Below are positions 23,937-37,309 of a stretch of DNA of 64,000 nucleotides, one piece after another. The translations under genes were made by a program, and so were the position numbers. Within the stretch, counting starts at the first letter, position 1; every line of letters starts with the position of its first letter. Source of the DNA: Bradysia coprophila (lineage: Eukaryota; Arthropoda; Insecta; Diptera; Sciaridae); the NCBI RefSeq assembly GCF_014529535.1, contig NW_023503608.1, positions 8,048,501 through 8,112,500 of the forward strand. The letters are read 5' to 3'. Under the pieces are notes generated by a model that made no database searches, was not told where the DNA came from, and saw only the letters and a program-made list of their open reading frames with translations.

Positions 23937-26163
23937 AAGAAGGTATTTCGTCGGTGTTATTATTACTACACTTTTCTCAACATCAGTTATAATAACAGTT
24001 CATGCATTCAACCATTCTCACCGAATAAATTTTATTACTCAAGCCCTTTTATAGTCGTACCAATCCCCCAGATTTATCCAAAATGATTTTCATCTCAACA
24101 AAAAAAAGCCAACAACAAACATTTACATCAAGCGATTCCAGTTATTCTTCATTATAGTCCTATCCTGTCAGTGCTAAGCTTTAGTTATTCGCAGAGAGCA
24201 CTACATTCATATCAGAACCAATATTGTAGGCAATAAATTTTCCTGGTTTTTTCATCAACAAATAGAGAAAATTCACATTTCTTTTTTGCTTTAGGTGTTT
24301 GCACAAAGGGTATACATGTGTCTTAAATAGGATGTGGCATGTCTTTTTCAATTAGTGTTTAACTTAAAACTTTTCCGAAATGCTGGCTTTTGGTAAGCAT
24401 TTCAAAACAATTGAGAACAATAAATTTTCTTTTCCTCTTTCTTCCTCTTCTGCTCGCTTCTTTTACCGTATATGGACGATTAAACCATCGTTGATCATAT
24501 TGCCTTAGAATAGTGTACATACATTCGGGTTGCGTTGGTGTTATATAAAATAACTGAAGAAGAAGAAAACTGTCGCGATTGGGAAATCGATTTTTAATAA
24601 AATTGAAACATTTATTGCACGCGGGAAATAGTTTTACTTCTTCTATTATAATAGTCCGTACGTTGTTGGTATGAGCAAATCTAAAATTCACCAATGTAAA
24701 GAATGTAAGCGTGTGCTTTGGAAATACTCGTGTGTTGAAGTAATAATTATAATCTCCTGTCTTTTCGTTTATCCTCGAACCAAGATTTTCAATTTACTCC
24801 TTAACTTTTTGCATTAAAGCGTTGTTTTCTTTGCAGAAGCCATGCAACGATAATTGGGTAAACAAGGAAGTACCATTGATATTAATGTTAGGCCAATCAG
24901 TCCTTTTAATGCCCGCATTGTACTCTATCCATCTATCGCATTAAAATGAATTCCGAATAGTTTCATGGATATGCTGTAATAGCAGAGTACATGTCCGAAA
25001 CGTTCGTACAGGTCCAAAAAAAGAAAGAAAATCATTTATCCGTTTCCTTCACAAATTTACTACATTTATTGCATTTTCGGCTTTTCAATTACATCCACCG
25101 TGTCGGTAAATTCTATTCGAATTCAAAATGTTTGTACGGTGGTTTCTACTACTTCTCAAAATACATTTTTCGTTAATCACGTAATCGCATTGAATTCTGA
25201 GCTACACATACACGATTCACATATTTTTATGGCAACAAATGCCCATTAAAAAAAGATATATCGCCTCGTCGCCTTTCGCCTTGCAGTACCATGGTGGTAA
25301 GTTCTTTTAACAATTGTTATTGAATTTTATTACATCGGTCATATAAGTCATACTAACAATGGCACGTAGACTCATATAGTAATGAAATATGCCACGTTTA
25401 ATAGAGGTTTATATAAATTGAGACATTCCACTTTCGGATCATAAAAATATGTTTTTAGGAACATTACTTACATTACGTTACGGTACTATTTTTCAATGAA
25501 AGTAGTTGGGTGGATAGTTTTGGAGATGAACGACCAAAACTCCCGACCAGTCGAGTTGAAGTTTTTAATGAGTGAACTTTGAGTAGTCAGCGGCCTCAGT
25601 ATCATTTCTCCGTTTGATATTTCTTAGTCTCCAAACTCACAAATACACCTCGAATTTTTAATTATCATTTTTCGACTCTGGTAATTTAAATGACTATTGT
25701 TGAAGGGATTTTCTTGAAATGGTACACCTGGTGCATCACTATGTTCATCTGCATCCCGATGTATATAGTCTTACGGTTAGAGTTGTAGTGCTCATTTGTC
25801 GTCGTATTTTTTTTTCTTGTCTTTTCGCTCTCATGTAAGAATCATCACCTTTTCTGCCGGATCCGAATATATCATCTGTTATTCAGAGCGACAGCAAATT
25901 GTTAAAACAAATGATCTGTTGCTTCTTCCACTGACCTATTCTTAATTCCACACCCAATATACATACTTGTGCTTATCGGTAATCTACAGTATAACAAAAA
26001 TGTTCAAAATTCTTATTTCAATCGTTTGATAATAACAAGCTTATAAATCAGATGCAAGCAGAAGTATTTCAACAATAACTCATTGATTCCCATTTCAAAA
26101 TACCCACACTGTTGATAGAAGTGAACGGCATTGGGTATTTCGTAATAATCCACATTTTCCTAC

Positions 26164-26199
<36 letters not shown>

Positions 26200-28451
26200 G
26201 AAGAAAGATAGAGAGACAGTCGGGTATACATAACATTCATTCGAACTTCTTTTGAACAGGAACAGTTTAATTAACTAATTACCGAAAAAGCATTCCATTC
26301 ATTTTGAACATGTATTTGTCTACATCGTGTAAAACCATTTGAAACGTGACTTTGCCTGCAAACAGGTAATATTTCTTGTGCCTTTGTGCTGCTATCATCA
26401 TATATATTACTTGTACCTCGAATATCATGAAGAAGTTGATAGATGGAGATTCGAGCAAGTACCTACACTATAGCAGATAGTGTGTGTAGTGTATATATAC
26501 TAAGCATGGTATAACTCGGTGCATGGAATATGTGTGTGCTCAAATTGTACAAATAAACATTAAACATGCTGTGCTTTAGTGCATCAATTTAATTAATGCC
26601 AGGGAATATATATATACAATTACACCATCATATGTGTGTGCGCTCTCTCACATGCGATATATACAAGACATCATTTTGATATATTACGGCCTCATCCAAA
26701 CTATAAGCATTAATTTTCATCCGAAATTCCATATTGCATTATATTGTATCCAAAGATAATGTTTGCCTAAAACTTAAGTAACTTCTCTAGCATCCTTTTG
26801 TTGGAACCGCATTTGCACTCAATATGTCTGTCTGTCTGGCCAGCCATATCTATACACATATTCCGTTCGTATCCCAGCATCTATTTATTGTTGAAAGTGT
26901 CACATTGATTAATGGATTTCAATTCATTTGATAGGTTTTGTTTCCTTCCACGGAGAAATCGATTTACTTAAAAGGCAGCTGGTGTTTCGTTAAAGGTAGA
27001 CACAATTTTGATGATGCTTACAATGCTTCTCGGATTTCGGATTGAAATTCTTGTGTATGTGTGCATGTATTTTGTATCTCGATGACAATTTGCTGGGGTC
27101 AGTTGGATAAATTGTAATAAGAGGTGTATGCCATTGAACCGTGTTGAAAGTCGTTCTGAAGAGTTGATGAGCCGTGAACATTTTATGGAAAGTTAGTCGC
27201 TACGAAAAAAGGTTATCACCATAAACATTTTACGCTAGAAATCGTTCTGAATCACTGTTAATCATTTTATAACTCTGCGAAATAATTTAGATCATTCGAC
27301 CGATTGTTGCACCGCTGACGATTGAATAAGATTGATAATGAATGATGACAAGGAATAAATCGGACGTAAAGATTATGTGGTGTAATAGAAATGAGTGAAC
27401 AGATTTGGAATCTATTGAAATTTTGTTTTTCAAATAAGATAGCAGCAAACAACCTCAGAATAAAATTCTTTCATGTCTGAAGAACATGTGACCGCTTCCG
27501 CTCATTTTCGAACTTTTAGATCTACAATTATCCACTGTCCAGCAACCATTATCAAAATGTACTGAAATTATCTCCGTATCTGATAATGGACACTGTTTCT
27601 CCGTATCTCGCGGTATCCACAAATATTCCCACACACTGTGATTCGAATTCACAATGCTACAAACGGCAGCCCATTCGAATAAGATTTAGCTGCTTCGCAG
27701 GCGACAATTTTATCTCGCGTGAGACCTATCTGCGATGATAAAACTTTCCACTTTTCGAAAAACAATTTTTTTTTGTGAAACAGCAAGATAAATGCAAAAT
27801 CCTATTTACGTTAATGGACAGTGAGATAGCAAATGGAAAGTACAAGCTTTGAGTCATACTCTAGAGATATTAGCATTTATTCCAAGAAAATAAAGGAGCT
27901 AAAGACATGAGAATATCTATGAGTAAGTGTTACATAGAAAGCGAATTCGACAAAATAATTTTTTACCTGCCACCCGAAGGTTACAAGAACACTTAAGGAG
28001 AAACTTGAATTCGTATACTGTTGTAGCCACTCGAACTTCGCCAAGTTCATGCAAACTCCAAACAGCACAAAGCTATCACACTAATGAACACGACAATAAA
28101 CAATTGTAGAAGACAACAAGGTACCGATCTTAAGTCAAGGTCAACAACCAAGAAAATGAGATATTATGCTTGAGATGCAGTCGCCAGAGTGACAGGGCAG
28201 GACTGAAGGAACGTCCGAGATTGCATGATTCTAGGCCTGTGTTTTGATGGATCGGGCTAATTCCTATAAAGTTAGAACACTATCACGATCTTTTAAAATA
28301 CAGAGCTTTACTCGAAAGGCGACATGGTGGCGCTGATATTACATGGACCCACACCCAGACATATTTATAAAAGACAGCACCACCATTCCATCTCTAGAGT
28401 TTAACGCTACGGGTTAAAATATTCCTTATTTTTATCCTTCAATTTTAATAC
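23937..28451. other. No recognisable gene
   Basis: About 4.5 kb of AT-rich non-coding sequence with one AG microsatellite (listed separately). The open frames, such as 24359-24694 on the minus strand, have no recognisable motif. The 3' part is the downstream flank of the GH5 gene. Confidence 0.55.
26166..26198. repeat. AG dinucleotide microsatellite
   Basis: An uninterrupted run of about 16 AG units. Confidence 0.97.
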
Positions 28452-28457
28452 TTTATT
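28452..28457 (-). terminator. Polyadenylation signal of the GH5 gene
   Basis: AATAAA on the minus strand, 30 bp after the stop codon at 28487 and inside GAAATAAAGTATT. Its position and match are as expected for the 3' end of this gene. Confidence 0.65.
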
Positions 28458-28486
28458 TCGGTCAACCGTAGATGGTGTGCACAAAA

Positions 28487-29857
28487 TCAAGCATTGATAT
28501 TAACTGCAATACGTCCATTATGGGTATAGTTTCTTATTCTCGTCATTCCCTGTCGCTGTTGTGCCTGGTTATCACTGCAATGACCACCTGCGTTGTATTG
28601 CCACGACCAAGTGCCTGCATATCCATTGTTGTAGGAATGATTCCACAAAGCATCAACTCCTTCGTTTTCAGAACAGGCCGAACTGAATTCTCCGATCACA
28701 AGGGGTTTGTTAAGTTGGAAGTTATTCGCGTGTTGCTGTTGAGTACATTTCACTTGTCATTGAAATATTGGATCGCAAATTTTGATATTTGAAATTTACT
28801 CTGAAAGGTGAAGCATTGTTCCATCGTCCTTCCCAAGAATATGTGTGAATCTGGTCAAAGCTAAGCGTTCCCAAGGGATCACCTCCAGCTTGAATCAAGC
28901 AAGTGTCTTTGTAGTAGTTGTCTGAAAATGAAACCAATAATGAGAACTGTCTATTGATACCATGATAACAAATACACTCACGCGTATTGCCAAAAGCATC
29001 GGTTCTAGAAAGTTCTGACCATGAACCGGTAGATACAAGCGCCTTGGTGTCCGTTCTTTTAATTGCTCCTGCCTGTCTGTTAATGAAACGTAAGAATCTG
29101 AACATTGGGATACCAACACCAGTCCAACCAGCTCCTGTACCGGTAAGAATAGTTGTTGAGAAACATGGGTTTGCATCAGGTGCGATCAAGACTGAGCCCT
29201 CTGGTTCATTCATGATTTCCCATGAGGCTAGTGCTCTTTTTGTGCTCAATGCCCTAACCATAGGCTGAAAAAATTAGGAATTTAATATTTTACGCTGTTA
29301 CCTGCACTGCTCAAACTTACAATCAGAGAGTTGTCAATGAAGCTCTGAAGTCTGGCATCATCCAACAATAAATCGCGATATCTCTGGTTTCTCATTAGAG
29401 CCCCATTCCACAAAACGGGAATAACGAACACATTATTAGCGGCAGCGATATCCAAAAATCTGGACATGTCATTGATTATAGTTCCAAGTCGATCGGGCGC
29501 AATAACGAAACCATTAGCATTGAATTCAGGTGTGTGCTCTGCCTCGATGTGAATCCACACTCCTAATAAACCGAACAGGCGTTACACCGTCAATTCTCTC
29601 AAAGGGTTCCGATTAAAATACATACTCAAACAGTTTCCACCAGCTGCGCTAATTTCTCTAACCCATTGCTCAAGTACAGGTCCACTAACCGAATACTCAT
29701 TATTCCCGAAATCCCAAGCATAGCGATACCAAGCTAAATTCGGTCCCGATAAGTGGACGTGTTGACCAGCAAACATGAAATTTCTTCCCTGCACACTCAA
29801 GAAATTACTTGTTGCGTAGTGTACGCAAACGGCTAGCAAAAGTAGTCTTAGAAGCAT
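28487..29857 (-). CDS. GH5 endo-1,4-beta-mannanase-like secreted hydrolase
   Basis: The gene encodes a predicted 375-residue glycoside hydrolase of family 5, likely cleaving internal beta-1,4 bonds of mannan (plant or fungal wall) in the gut lumen. Five exons are read: 29857-29626, 29562-29321, 29264-28982, 28921-28800 and 28735-28487. All junctions are GT-AG and all phases match. Residues 1-18 (MLLRLLLLAVCVHYATS) form a signal peptide. An LSGPNLAWYRYAWDFGN segment follows near residue 37 and resembles animal subfamily-10 mannanases of molluscs and springtails. The acid/base Glu is E178 in WEIMNEPEG and the nucleophile is E309 in VIGEFSS, both intact. Length is normal for the family and the start is the only ATG with a signal peptide. 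Mannanase is favoured over cellulase from overall resemblance; substrate is inferred. Confidence 0.92.
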
Positions 29858-29880
29858 TTTACTGTGTCACGAAAAAAACA

Positions 29881-29918
29881 ACTGAGATATGATGAGTGTT
29901 CAAACTCGTATTTATATA
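29881..29918 (-). promoter_or_regulatory. Core promoter of the GH5 gene
   Basis: A TATA box, TATATAAATAC (29908-29918, minus strand), lies about 35 bp upstream of an insect-type initiator TCAGT (29881-29885). The start codon follows about 25 bp later, giving a short leader. Confidence 0.7.
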
Positions 29919-30277
29919 TTTATCGTTATCCGAATACGTTCGAGAGTACATCTTGAAAGCAATCCGCTGATAAAATGGAAAATAATACGGAGACCAGAGA
30001 CCCACTATGGTATGATACTTAAAATCGTATCAAGTTGATGGTTAATCTTTGTCTTTGATACTCAAATCAGAGTTTGGAAAACCATTTCTGTGCATCAAGA
30101 CTATCTCTTCCAAGTGCGCATCATTTGTCTGCGTGCTTATTATCTATTGAAATATTTTGGTTAACGTGTGAGTCGGCAAGGTGCATTACAGGTATTTATA
30201 CATTCTCTGTAATTAATAGTCACTTGCAGACAAAAATGTTTTAAGGCCATGTTAAAGCGGTTTACTATCGCAATGTT
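29919..30277. other. No recognisable gene
   Basis: Intergenic DNA upstream of the GH5 promoter. No motif was recognised with confidence. Confidence 0.5.
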
Positions 30278-30362
30278 TACATGCGATCAGAGAGATGCTA
30301 AGATAACGGCCGTCGAAACGGCGTCCCAGCCGTCATATTAGCATCTCTCTGCATGCGATGTA
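30278..30362. repeat. 85-bp palindromic element
   Basis: ATGCGATCAGAGAGATGCTAA on the left pairs with TTAGCATCTCTCTGCATGCGAT on the right. Pairing extends inward as ACGGC/GCCGT. It lies between the GH5 and trypsin genes. Confidence 0.75.
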
Positions 30363-30718
30363 AGGAAAATTACATTTTATATAACGACTGTAATAACACA
30401 TTATGGTCAGGATCTGGTGACAGATTGGCAGTCCCGCCTTCAAATAGAACTTTTGAAAATTTTAACAATTTTACAATAGTTGCATGACATAGAAATTTGA
30501 AAAAACTAACGCCCAGCGTAAACAAATTTAGGAGCTGATTGTGGTTGTTGGTTCTATTAACCGTCTACAGACGGAAAACGTTTCTGAATTTTTACCATCG
30601 GATCTATTACTTCAATTTATCTCAATATTTTCAATTGGTTGATTTCAACTATTTTACGTGTTACGGCATGTTTCATTTTCATTTACATTGCATAATCACG
30701 TAAAGCATTGTACTTACG

Positions 30719-30814
30719 AGGTTCCAAGTTGTGTATTTGACAAGTGGGAAATACAGCCCTCCCATTAGGGTCGGGCTGTAACACCCCACTTATCAAATAC
30801 ACAACTTGGAACCT
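30719..30814. repeat. 96-bp palindromic element with 41-bp arms
   Basis: AGGTTCCAAGTTGTGTATTT at the left end is the exact complement of the right end. The pairing continues through GACAAGTGGG and TACAGCCC to a short loop, TCCCATTAGGGTC. It could be a MITE or a structured element between genes. Confidence 0.8.
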
Positions 30815-31057
30815 TGGAAGTAATATACTATTACTTCAATTTGTTGAACACGCTTCTTGGAATATAAAACCGTTATTAGAGTTTGTCGCTCATTCCTGAA
30901 TTAGTTATCGATAACAGATCTTAGCCAATCGTAACAGACTGGAGGAACTACACCTGTAACGAGCGTAGCCTTCAGTTTGTTTTTGGAAAAAGGAAAGCAT
31001 AGAGGATCGCTATGAGGAAAGTTGTATCAAATGAAGATGCTGTCACAAAATTTACTA

Positions 31058-31063
31058 TTTATT
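31058..31063 (-). terminator. Polyadenylation signal of the downstream trypsin gene
   Basis: AATAAA on the minus strand, 17 bp after the stop codon at 31080-31082. Confidence 0.65.
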
Positions 31064-31079
31064 TTATGGTATACGACAG

Positions 31080-31998
<919 letters not shown>

Positions 31999-32005
31999 AT
32001 TTGAA

Positions 32006-32046
32006 ACTGATGCATGTGGTGACTAACGTCTCAACTATTTATTTAA
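32006..32046 (-). promoter_or_regulatory. Core promoter of trypsin paralogue 1
   Basis: A weak TATA-like TTTAAATAAATAG (about 32034-32046, minus strand) lies about 35 bp upstream of the initiator TCAGT (32006-32010). The start codon at 31998 is only about 10 nt from the predicted transcription start. Confidence 0.5.
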
Positions 32047-32548
32047 ATTCAATTGCACTGCTTGCAATTCTTAACACATATTTGTTCGCCCATTAATCAA
32101 TCTGCAAATATTTATTGGGACATTGAAAAAGCATTGGAATAACTTTGGAAGGTTTATACAAATTTTATCTTTACCACAGGTGCCTAACCGTGTTACACAG
32201 TAGTTTATTTAAATGAATAGCTAATTATTGAGAATTGTAATTATCAAATGTTTTTCTGTTATGGTTATCAAATTATGTTCGTAAAAAAGACGACCAACGT
32301 TTATAAACTAGTGTCCCCCTCGGGTAAACTCCTTCGATATTGGAGATATTCTCGATACTCTGAATTTTCCAATCAAACTCGAAAACAGGTGACAGTGCTA
32401 GGGAAAAACCCAACCTCTTGGTCGTACCTTTGTACATGTATATCTCTGGTGAATCATAAACGAAATAAATTTTAAACAAGAGAATTTTCTCTTTAGTTAT
32501 ATTTACTAAAAAGCTAAGATATTCTGTTTTACGGTCTAAAGAGAACAT
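32047..32548. other. Intergenic DNA between the trypsin paralogues
   Basis: About 500 bp without a coding signal. It separates the trypsin 1 promoter from the trypsin 2 stop codon. I saw no clear AATAAA just after the trypsin 2 stop. Confidence 0.5.
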
Positions 32549-33451
32549 TCACAAATAAGTTTTTATCCAATTCGAGAAATAAGAAACTCTTGTATAGACA
32601 CCAGGCACATTTGGTCTGGCGCAACCCATACCAAATGAAACTATACCAACCAGACTGTTACCCAACGTGATCGGACCACCTGTGTCGATAAATGTACGGT
32701 AAATTACGGAATCGCATGCAACGGGACTAAAATAAGACTCACCTGAGTCACCTTTACATGCATCCTTGCCGCCACTTTTTAATCCACAACAGAACATTGA
32801 AGGTAAAATATTAGCATTCTCTTTGTAGATTTGACGGCATTGTTCGTTGTCAACTGTAGGCAATTTAACTTCTTGCAGATTTTTAGATGGACTACTGCAG
32901 TTTTCACATAGTAAACCCCATCCGCTGCTTGTTACTTCGGTTCCATGAGATAAAACTGAAGGGTTTTCGTTGATATCAATTATAGCAATTCTAGATGACA
33001 ATTGTAAAGGCGCTTCCAGGAACAATATGGAAATGTCGTTTGCCACATTATTGCGACTGTATTCTGGATGTTCAATTGTTTTCCATACGCTTCGAACTTG
33101 GCCACCCTCGTTATATAAAGTGGTTCCAGCTCGTACCGTAAACAAGTTTGCATTGTGGAGAGTTGTACAGTGCGCTGCTGACAAAATTTTCGTACTAGAA
33201 ATTATACTTCCAGCACAAATGTAGTTGTTCCTATAATTGAGTTGCACAATCCATGGAGCTCTCTCAATTGGAATTGGATAGCCACCGACAATACGAGAGT
33301 CTGTTTGTTTAGTGATAAATGTTACATTGCTGCTAGACGACAAGGCGAACTCTTAAAAAAACGTTTGAGATTTAAGCTTTTAACGGTAAGACAATTGAAA
33401 TTTACCGACGACGTTAAATGCGACTGCAACGAGAATCAGTAATGACTTCAT
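32549..33451 (-). CDS. Trypsin-like serine protease (paralogue 2)
   Basis: A secreted S1-family endopeptidase of 261 residues. Exons are 33451-33406, 33351-32743 and 32679-32549. The signal peptide starts MKSLLILVAVAFNVV, activation is after R35 (SR-IVGG), and the triad is H76, D121 and S218. D212 marks trypsin specificity. Exon structure, leader and most of the protein match paralogue 1, so the pair arose by tandem duplication. The second intron (32742-32680) is exactly 63 bp and has no in-frame stop. Retention would insert 21 residues right after GDSG and should abolish activity, so it is more likely spliced. Confidence 0.94.
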
Positions 33452-33490
33452 ATTTGAAACTGCCCTATTTTGTGTCTAGCGTGCGAACTA

Positions 33491-33500
33491 TATTTATATA
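33491..33500 (-). promoter_or_regulatory. TATA box of trypsin paralogue 2
   Basis: TATATAAATA on the minus strand, about 40 bp upstream of the CAGTTTCAAATATG leader that this gene shares with paralogue 1. Confidence 0.7.
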
Positions 33501-35298
33501 TAACTCAATTGTAATACTTCAAATTCTAAACAAATATTTTTAAGCCGTACCTCCATATCTATTTAATCTCAAATATTTATTGGGAATTCACGAAAAAGTT
33601 TGCAATAAATAACTTCCTTCACAGGTAGAATAACTTATAAATTTTACAGGAGGTGATCGATCGGGATTTTTTTAACTTCCCCCGCCCCGTGGAGATGATT
33701 GGGCAATTTCTTCGCCCGCAAACCGGTCCGCTTAATAGATAATTTTTTTAACCATGTCATTTCATGCCCACGATTGTTTTAAATGTCCACTCACAAAAAA
33801 CCACTGATAAAAAACCCCGAACCCAAAACTACTCCGTAAGCGATTTAAAACATTCACTGCGATCTCAAAATATCTGACGTTATCAGGAACAAATCTAAAA
33901 AATAGGAGCAAATTTCGGGTGCTTGTCCAGTTTTTTTTTCCTTCAAATGCAAAGACGGTAATACTAACGTTAAATGTATGAATGGAGGAATGTCCATAGA
34001 GAGAGTGGGACTGTCATCTAAAAAAATTTACCTGACGGATTTTGATAATACGTATTGCCTGCGTGAAGCGGTTGATTTCAGGACTCCGGTAAAGTAATTA
34101 GTTTTTCAGTCAGACGTATATCTACTGAGCGATAAGACTTTGAAATCATGACATAATCAATAAGAAGAAAGTGTTTAACCTGTTACAGACGGCTAGCCGT
34201 CTTTGTCATTGGTACCTGGCTGTACGTTACATTTTTAACGTTGCGGTACTTGCAACAGATCATCAAAGTACCAAATGAGTCAGTGTAATGTATTGTAGTG
34301 TGCTCGTGGACTTGTAATTTGAAATGAAAAATTGGTGCACGGGTGGGAGACGACCATCTGACTAATGAAGTTTTATATAGCAAAGCGCATGTTCAAAACA
34401 AATGAAGTAAAAGATTTTTTAAATCAATCTCTCAAAATCTTCGATCAAACGAAGTAATAGATCACATAGTAAAACTGTTAATATGCTTGCCGTATGTGAC
34501 AGGCGTGACAGGTCAAGCCACTCAACACACAATATGCAAAATTTGCAAAGTTTAGATGCATCTGTAGCATAAAACGTTGTTATGCAACTCCGTGCAACGT
34601 ACTTTATTACATGTTTTCTCTGAAAATATTCTATATAAAAATGAGTTACATTTTTTTCATGATTCGCTTAACATGAATCCATGAAGGTGTGTTCTCAGTG
34701 GCCTAAGTGTGTGAGGTTTGTTTTGTTATTCGACAAAACCAACACCTTAGCACATGAAAATATTCTGTCGTAGTTATTTACGCTTGCCACAGAATATCAT
34801 CGATGGCATAGTTTTTGAAATTTCAACCGTCGGTGGCTGTTGTTTTCTGATGTATAATTTTCGGTCATAGAAATCAAATAACGATTCATTTTGCCTTTAC
34901 TGTTCAAATAGCCTTTAGCGATTAAATTTGCCAATTACCGTACGGATTTAGCGTTTGTGTCTAGCATTCAGCGTTCAAAAAATCAGACGTTCTCTAATAT
35001 GAAACAACACGCCAGGCACTTATTACAAGGAAAATTTCGATTGGAAATCGAAGAAAAAAATTAACGAAAAGTAAAACAAAATTAAATATAACTGAACAAT
35101 CAGTGTCGTTATGTTGATAGATCGATTCACAATCGATTTATGAACGAATTTCTTGATGATACATGATCGTAGTCAAAATCTTGGGCCACAGATGCACAAT
35201 TGATTAAAACAGAATTGACGAAAGATCGTACTTCACATTTCCATTTAATCATTTGAATGGAAGACCAAATAAAACTTTACATTTTCAGAATTTTGATT
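33501..35298. other. Intergenic DNA, no recognisable gene
   Basis: 1.8 kb between the trypsin 2 promoter and the carboxypeptidase stop codon. Open frames are short and featureless. Confidence 0.55.
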
Positions 35299-37154
35299 CT
35301 ATGTTTTAACATTCATGTAATCCAATTCACGGGCTTTTGCGACCATAGCAACAATAGCGTCTCTGGTTTCGTAGCAATTGCGAAGAATATGTTCAGGCGG
35401 TAAAACAAAACCGTAACCCAATCCAATAAACTCAAATGTATAGGCTAGCGGAATGTCGTATTTGTCGAATGCCCAGTCGACACTTGTTCCCGATGCAATA
35501 TCTGTAAAGTTAGTGGTTCAAGGTGTGATAACGACAATTAAACAAAAAATCTTCGTACATAAGGTGGTTGATGTTGGACCGACTCTATAAATGGTCCCAT
35601 TGCGGTTAGCAAATCCTGCGCCTCCAGCATTTCCAACTTCAGTCTAAAAGCGAAAGTTAGAAATGTCATTCACATGGTGGTGAAAAAATACATACCAACA
35701 GGTCGTGGTAATTGGACGGCTCATAAGTATGACCATAGGGAAACAGGACATATTGGCCTTGTGAATGGAATGATAAATACATGTTGATTCTACTGGCTAT
35801 TGGTTCGAGGAATTCATATAGAGCAATCGTTTCTGGCTCAGAAAATGGTGTTGGACCGGCAAAGGTTTCTGAGCAGGGATTGGATGATGCACCGTTGTTT
35901 ACTAAACAAGTTTAACGGAAAAATGTTGATTCGTTATATTATATCGGTAACAATATAGGTATGGATTGTCGATTGTAGTATTAGGACATGGGAACGCGAA
36001 CTGCACAAGACGCTTAATCAGGTCTAGAACTGTCCTTTTCTAGGTCGATGTTCAGTGACTTGTCAGTGGCAACAATCGAAGTCTAAACTTCTGGTTAAGT
36101 ATCTTGTGCGATAGAACAACAGGCCGAACAGAACCTTCATAAAGTTCCCATGTTACTCAGAATCAAACAAGTTTGTACTTGATCTGGACACTCACCCAGC
36201 CATTGAAAATCGAAATTTCGATTGGCATCGGTTCCGAAACAAATAGTGGCGTGATTCTGGCGAGTTTTGCGCCACAATCGATTCTTAAAAATATCATGAA
36301 AATAGATTAGACTGTCGTTCAGTCGTACGCAGATTTCAAAATATTTACTGTTGTATGTGTGTAATGGAACCCATCTATGTTAAACACTGGAATGATGTAC
36401 CAAGTTACATTTTGTGCAAGGTCCTGCATTTCCGGTTCGGTCGAGGTCAAAAGTTCGTTGATAAACCAAGTCGCTGTTGCCGATGTAATCCATTCTCTAG
36501 CATGTATATTCGATTCGATGAATATGGTTGGATTGTCCTTAAACAATTGTGTTCCTTGGCTTAGTCGAATATTTCGTATTCTGAGAAAAGTTCTCCTACC
36601 TCATTATGAGATATTTTAACACCACGAATCGGTCGACCTTCGTAGGTGTAACCAATTACATAGTCTGACAAAACGTCTGGATACGCTACCAACAATTCAT
36701 CCAACCAATTGTATATCTCCGTGTAATTATTGTAGGCCGTCCAGCCAAAAGCACTGGGTTGTACTACTGGACTTTCAGCATCGATTAAACTTTAGGAAAA
36801 ATTAATAGAAAGAAAGTCAACAACCAACTCATTGTGCAAACGGCAAAAATATCAGTCGTCCTACGTTTGAAGATTATCTATCTGCAGTTCGTGGTTAATA
36901 TTGAAACTGTTCATTATACCATGGAATTCATACAGTTTTTGTGGAGGCACAACTACTTCAACGGATTGACCGGCTGTTGGTGAATTCCAGAATTTGTAAT
37001 CGCCGTTCGGTGTTTCTTCAAGTTGTCGTAGAACATTCATTTGGTCCTTATTTTGAACATTCAATTTGTAGACTTTGTGATGGTCGAATCTCATTTTTTC
37101 GGCAGAGATTACGACTGCCACGAGTAATAAGACGAGACCACTTAACAGTTTCAT
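35299..37154 (-). CDS. M14 zinc carboxypeptidase, A-type, with a phase conflict
   Basis: A secreted digestive carboxypeptidase of about 422 residues that would remove C-terminal residues from peptides. Coding exons are 37154-36865, 36789-36600, about 36554-36349, 36283-36196, 35901-35696, 35643-35559 and 35501-35299. The signal peptide is [18 protein letters not shown]. The activation propeptide follows, ending near NLQTLIDAE. Zinc ligands are His and Glu of HAREW and the His of SFHSQGQ; the substrate-binding DANRNFDF, the Tyr of TTLY and the catalytic Glu of YTFEF are present. The residue before DW (TSVDW) is Val, pointing to carboxypeptidase A-like specificity for hydrophobic ends. The join between exons 2 and 3 does not work: the only good donor (after HNE, 36600) leaves phase 0, the next exon needs one more base, and the implied intron is only 45 bp. 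This may be a one-base indel (natural or an assembly error). Confidence 0.85.
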
Positions 37155-37155
37155 T

Positions 37156-37249
37156 CTATAAATAGAAATCCGATGCTGTATTTGATGATGTAAAGGCAAT
37201 AGATTCAACAGAAAAAAAAATATATTTACGGTAATAACAGTGAACTTAC
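37156..37249 (-). other. Probable 5'-UTR intron of the carboxypeptidase gene
   Basis: A donor GAT/GTAAGT at 37249 and an acceptor TTTATAG/A at 37156 bracket 94 bp. The start codon is the second base after the acceptor. The first exon would be non-coding. Confidence 0.55.
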
Positions 37250-37299
37250 ATCAATTGATGGTCAAATAGCGAGTATGTGATTTATTGTTATTCAACAAG

Positions 37300-37309
37300 C
37301 TTATATAAT
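37300..37309 (-). promoter_or_regulatory. TATA box of the carboxypeptidase gene
   Basis: ATTATATAAG on the minus strand, about 50 bp upstream of the predicted non-coding exon end. Confidence 0.6.

Noticed and set aside
28360..28380. TATAAAAG-like promoter on the plus strand
   Set aside because: No coding sequence or exon follows on that strand; the next gene there is transcribed in the opposite direction.
36555..36599. 45-bp intron in the carboxypeptidase gene
   Set aside because: Shorter than the other introns of this island and leaves the frame one base off, so I did not accept it as a working intron.
36555..36640. Alternative carboxypeptidase donor after TYEG
   Set aside because: It fixes the phase but removes the conserved [10 protein letters not shown] segment, so it is unlikely to give a functional enzyme.
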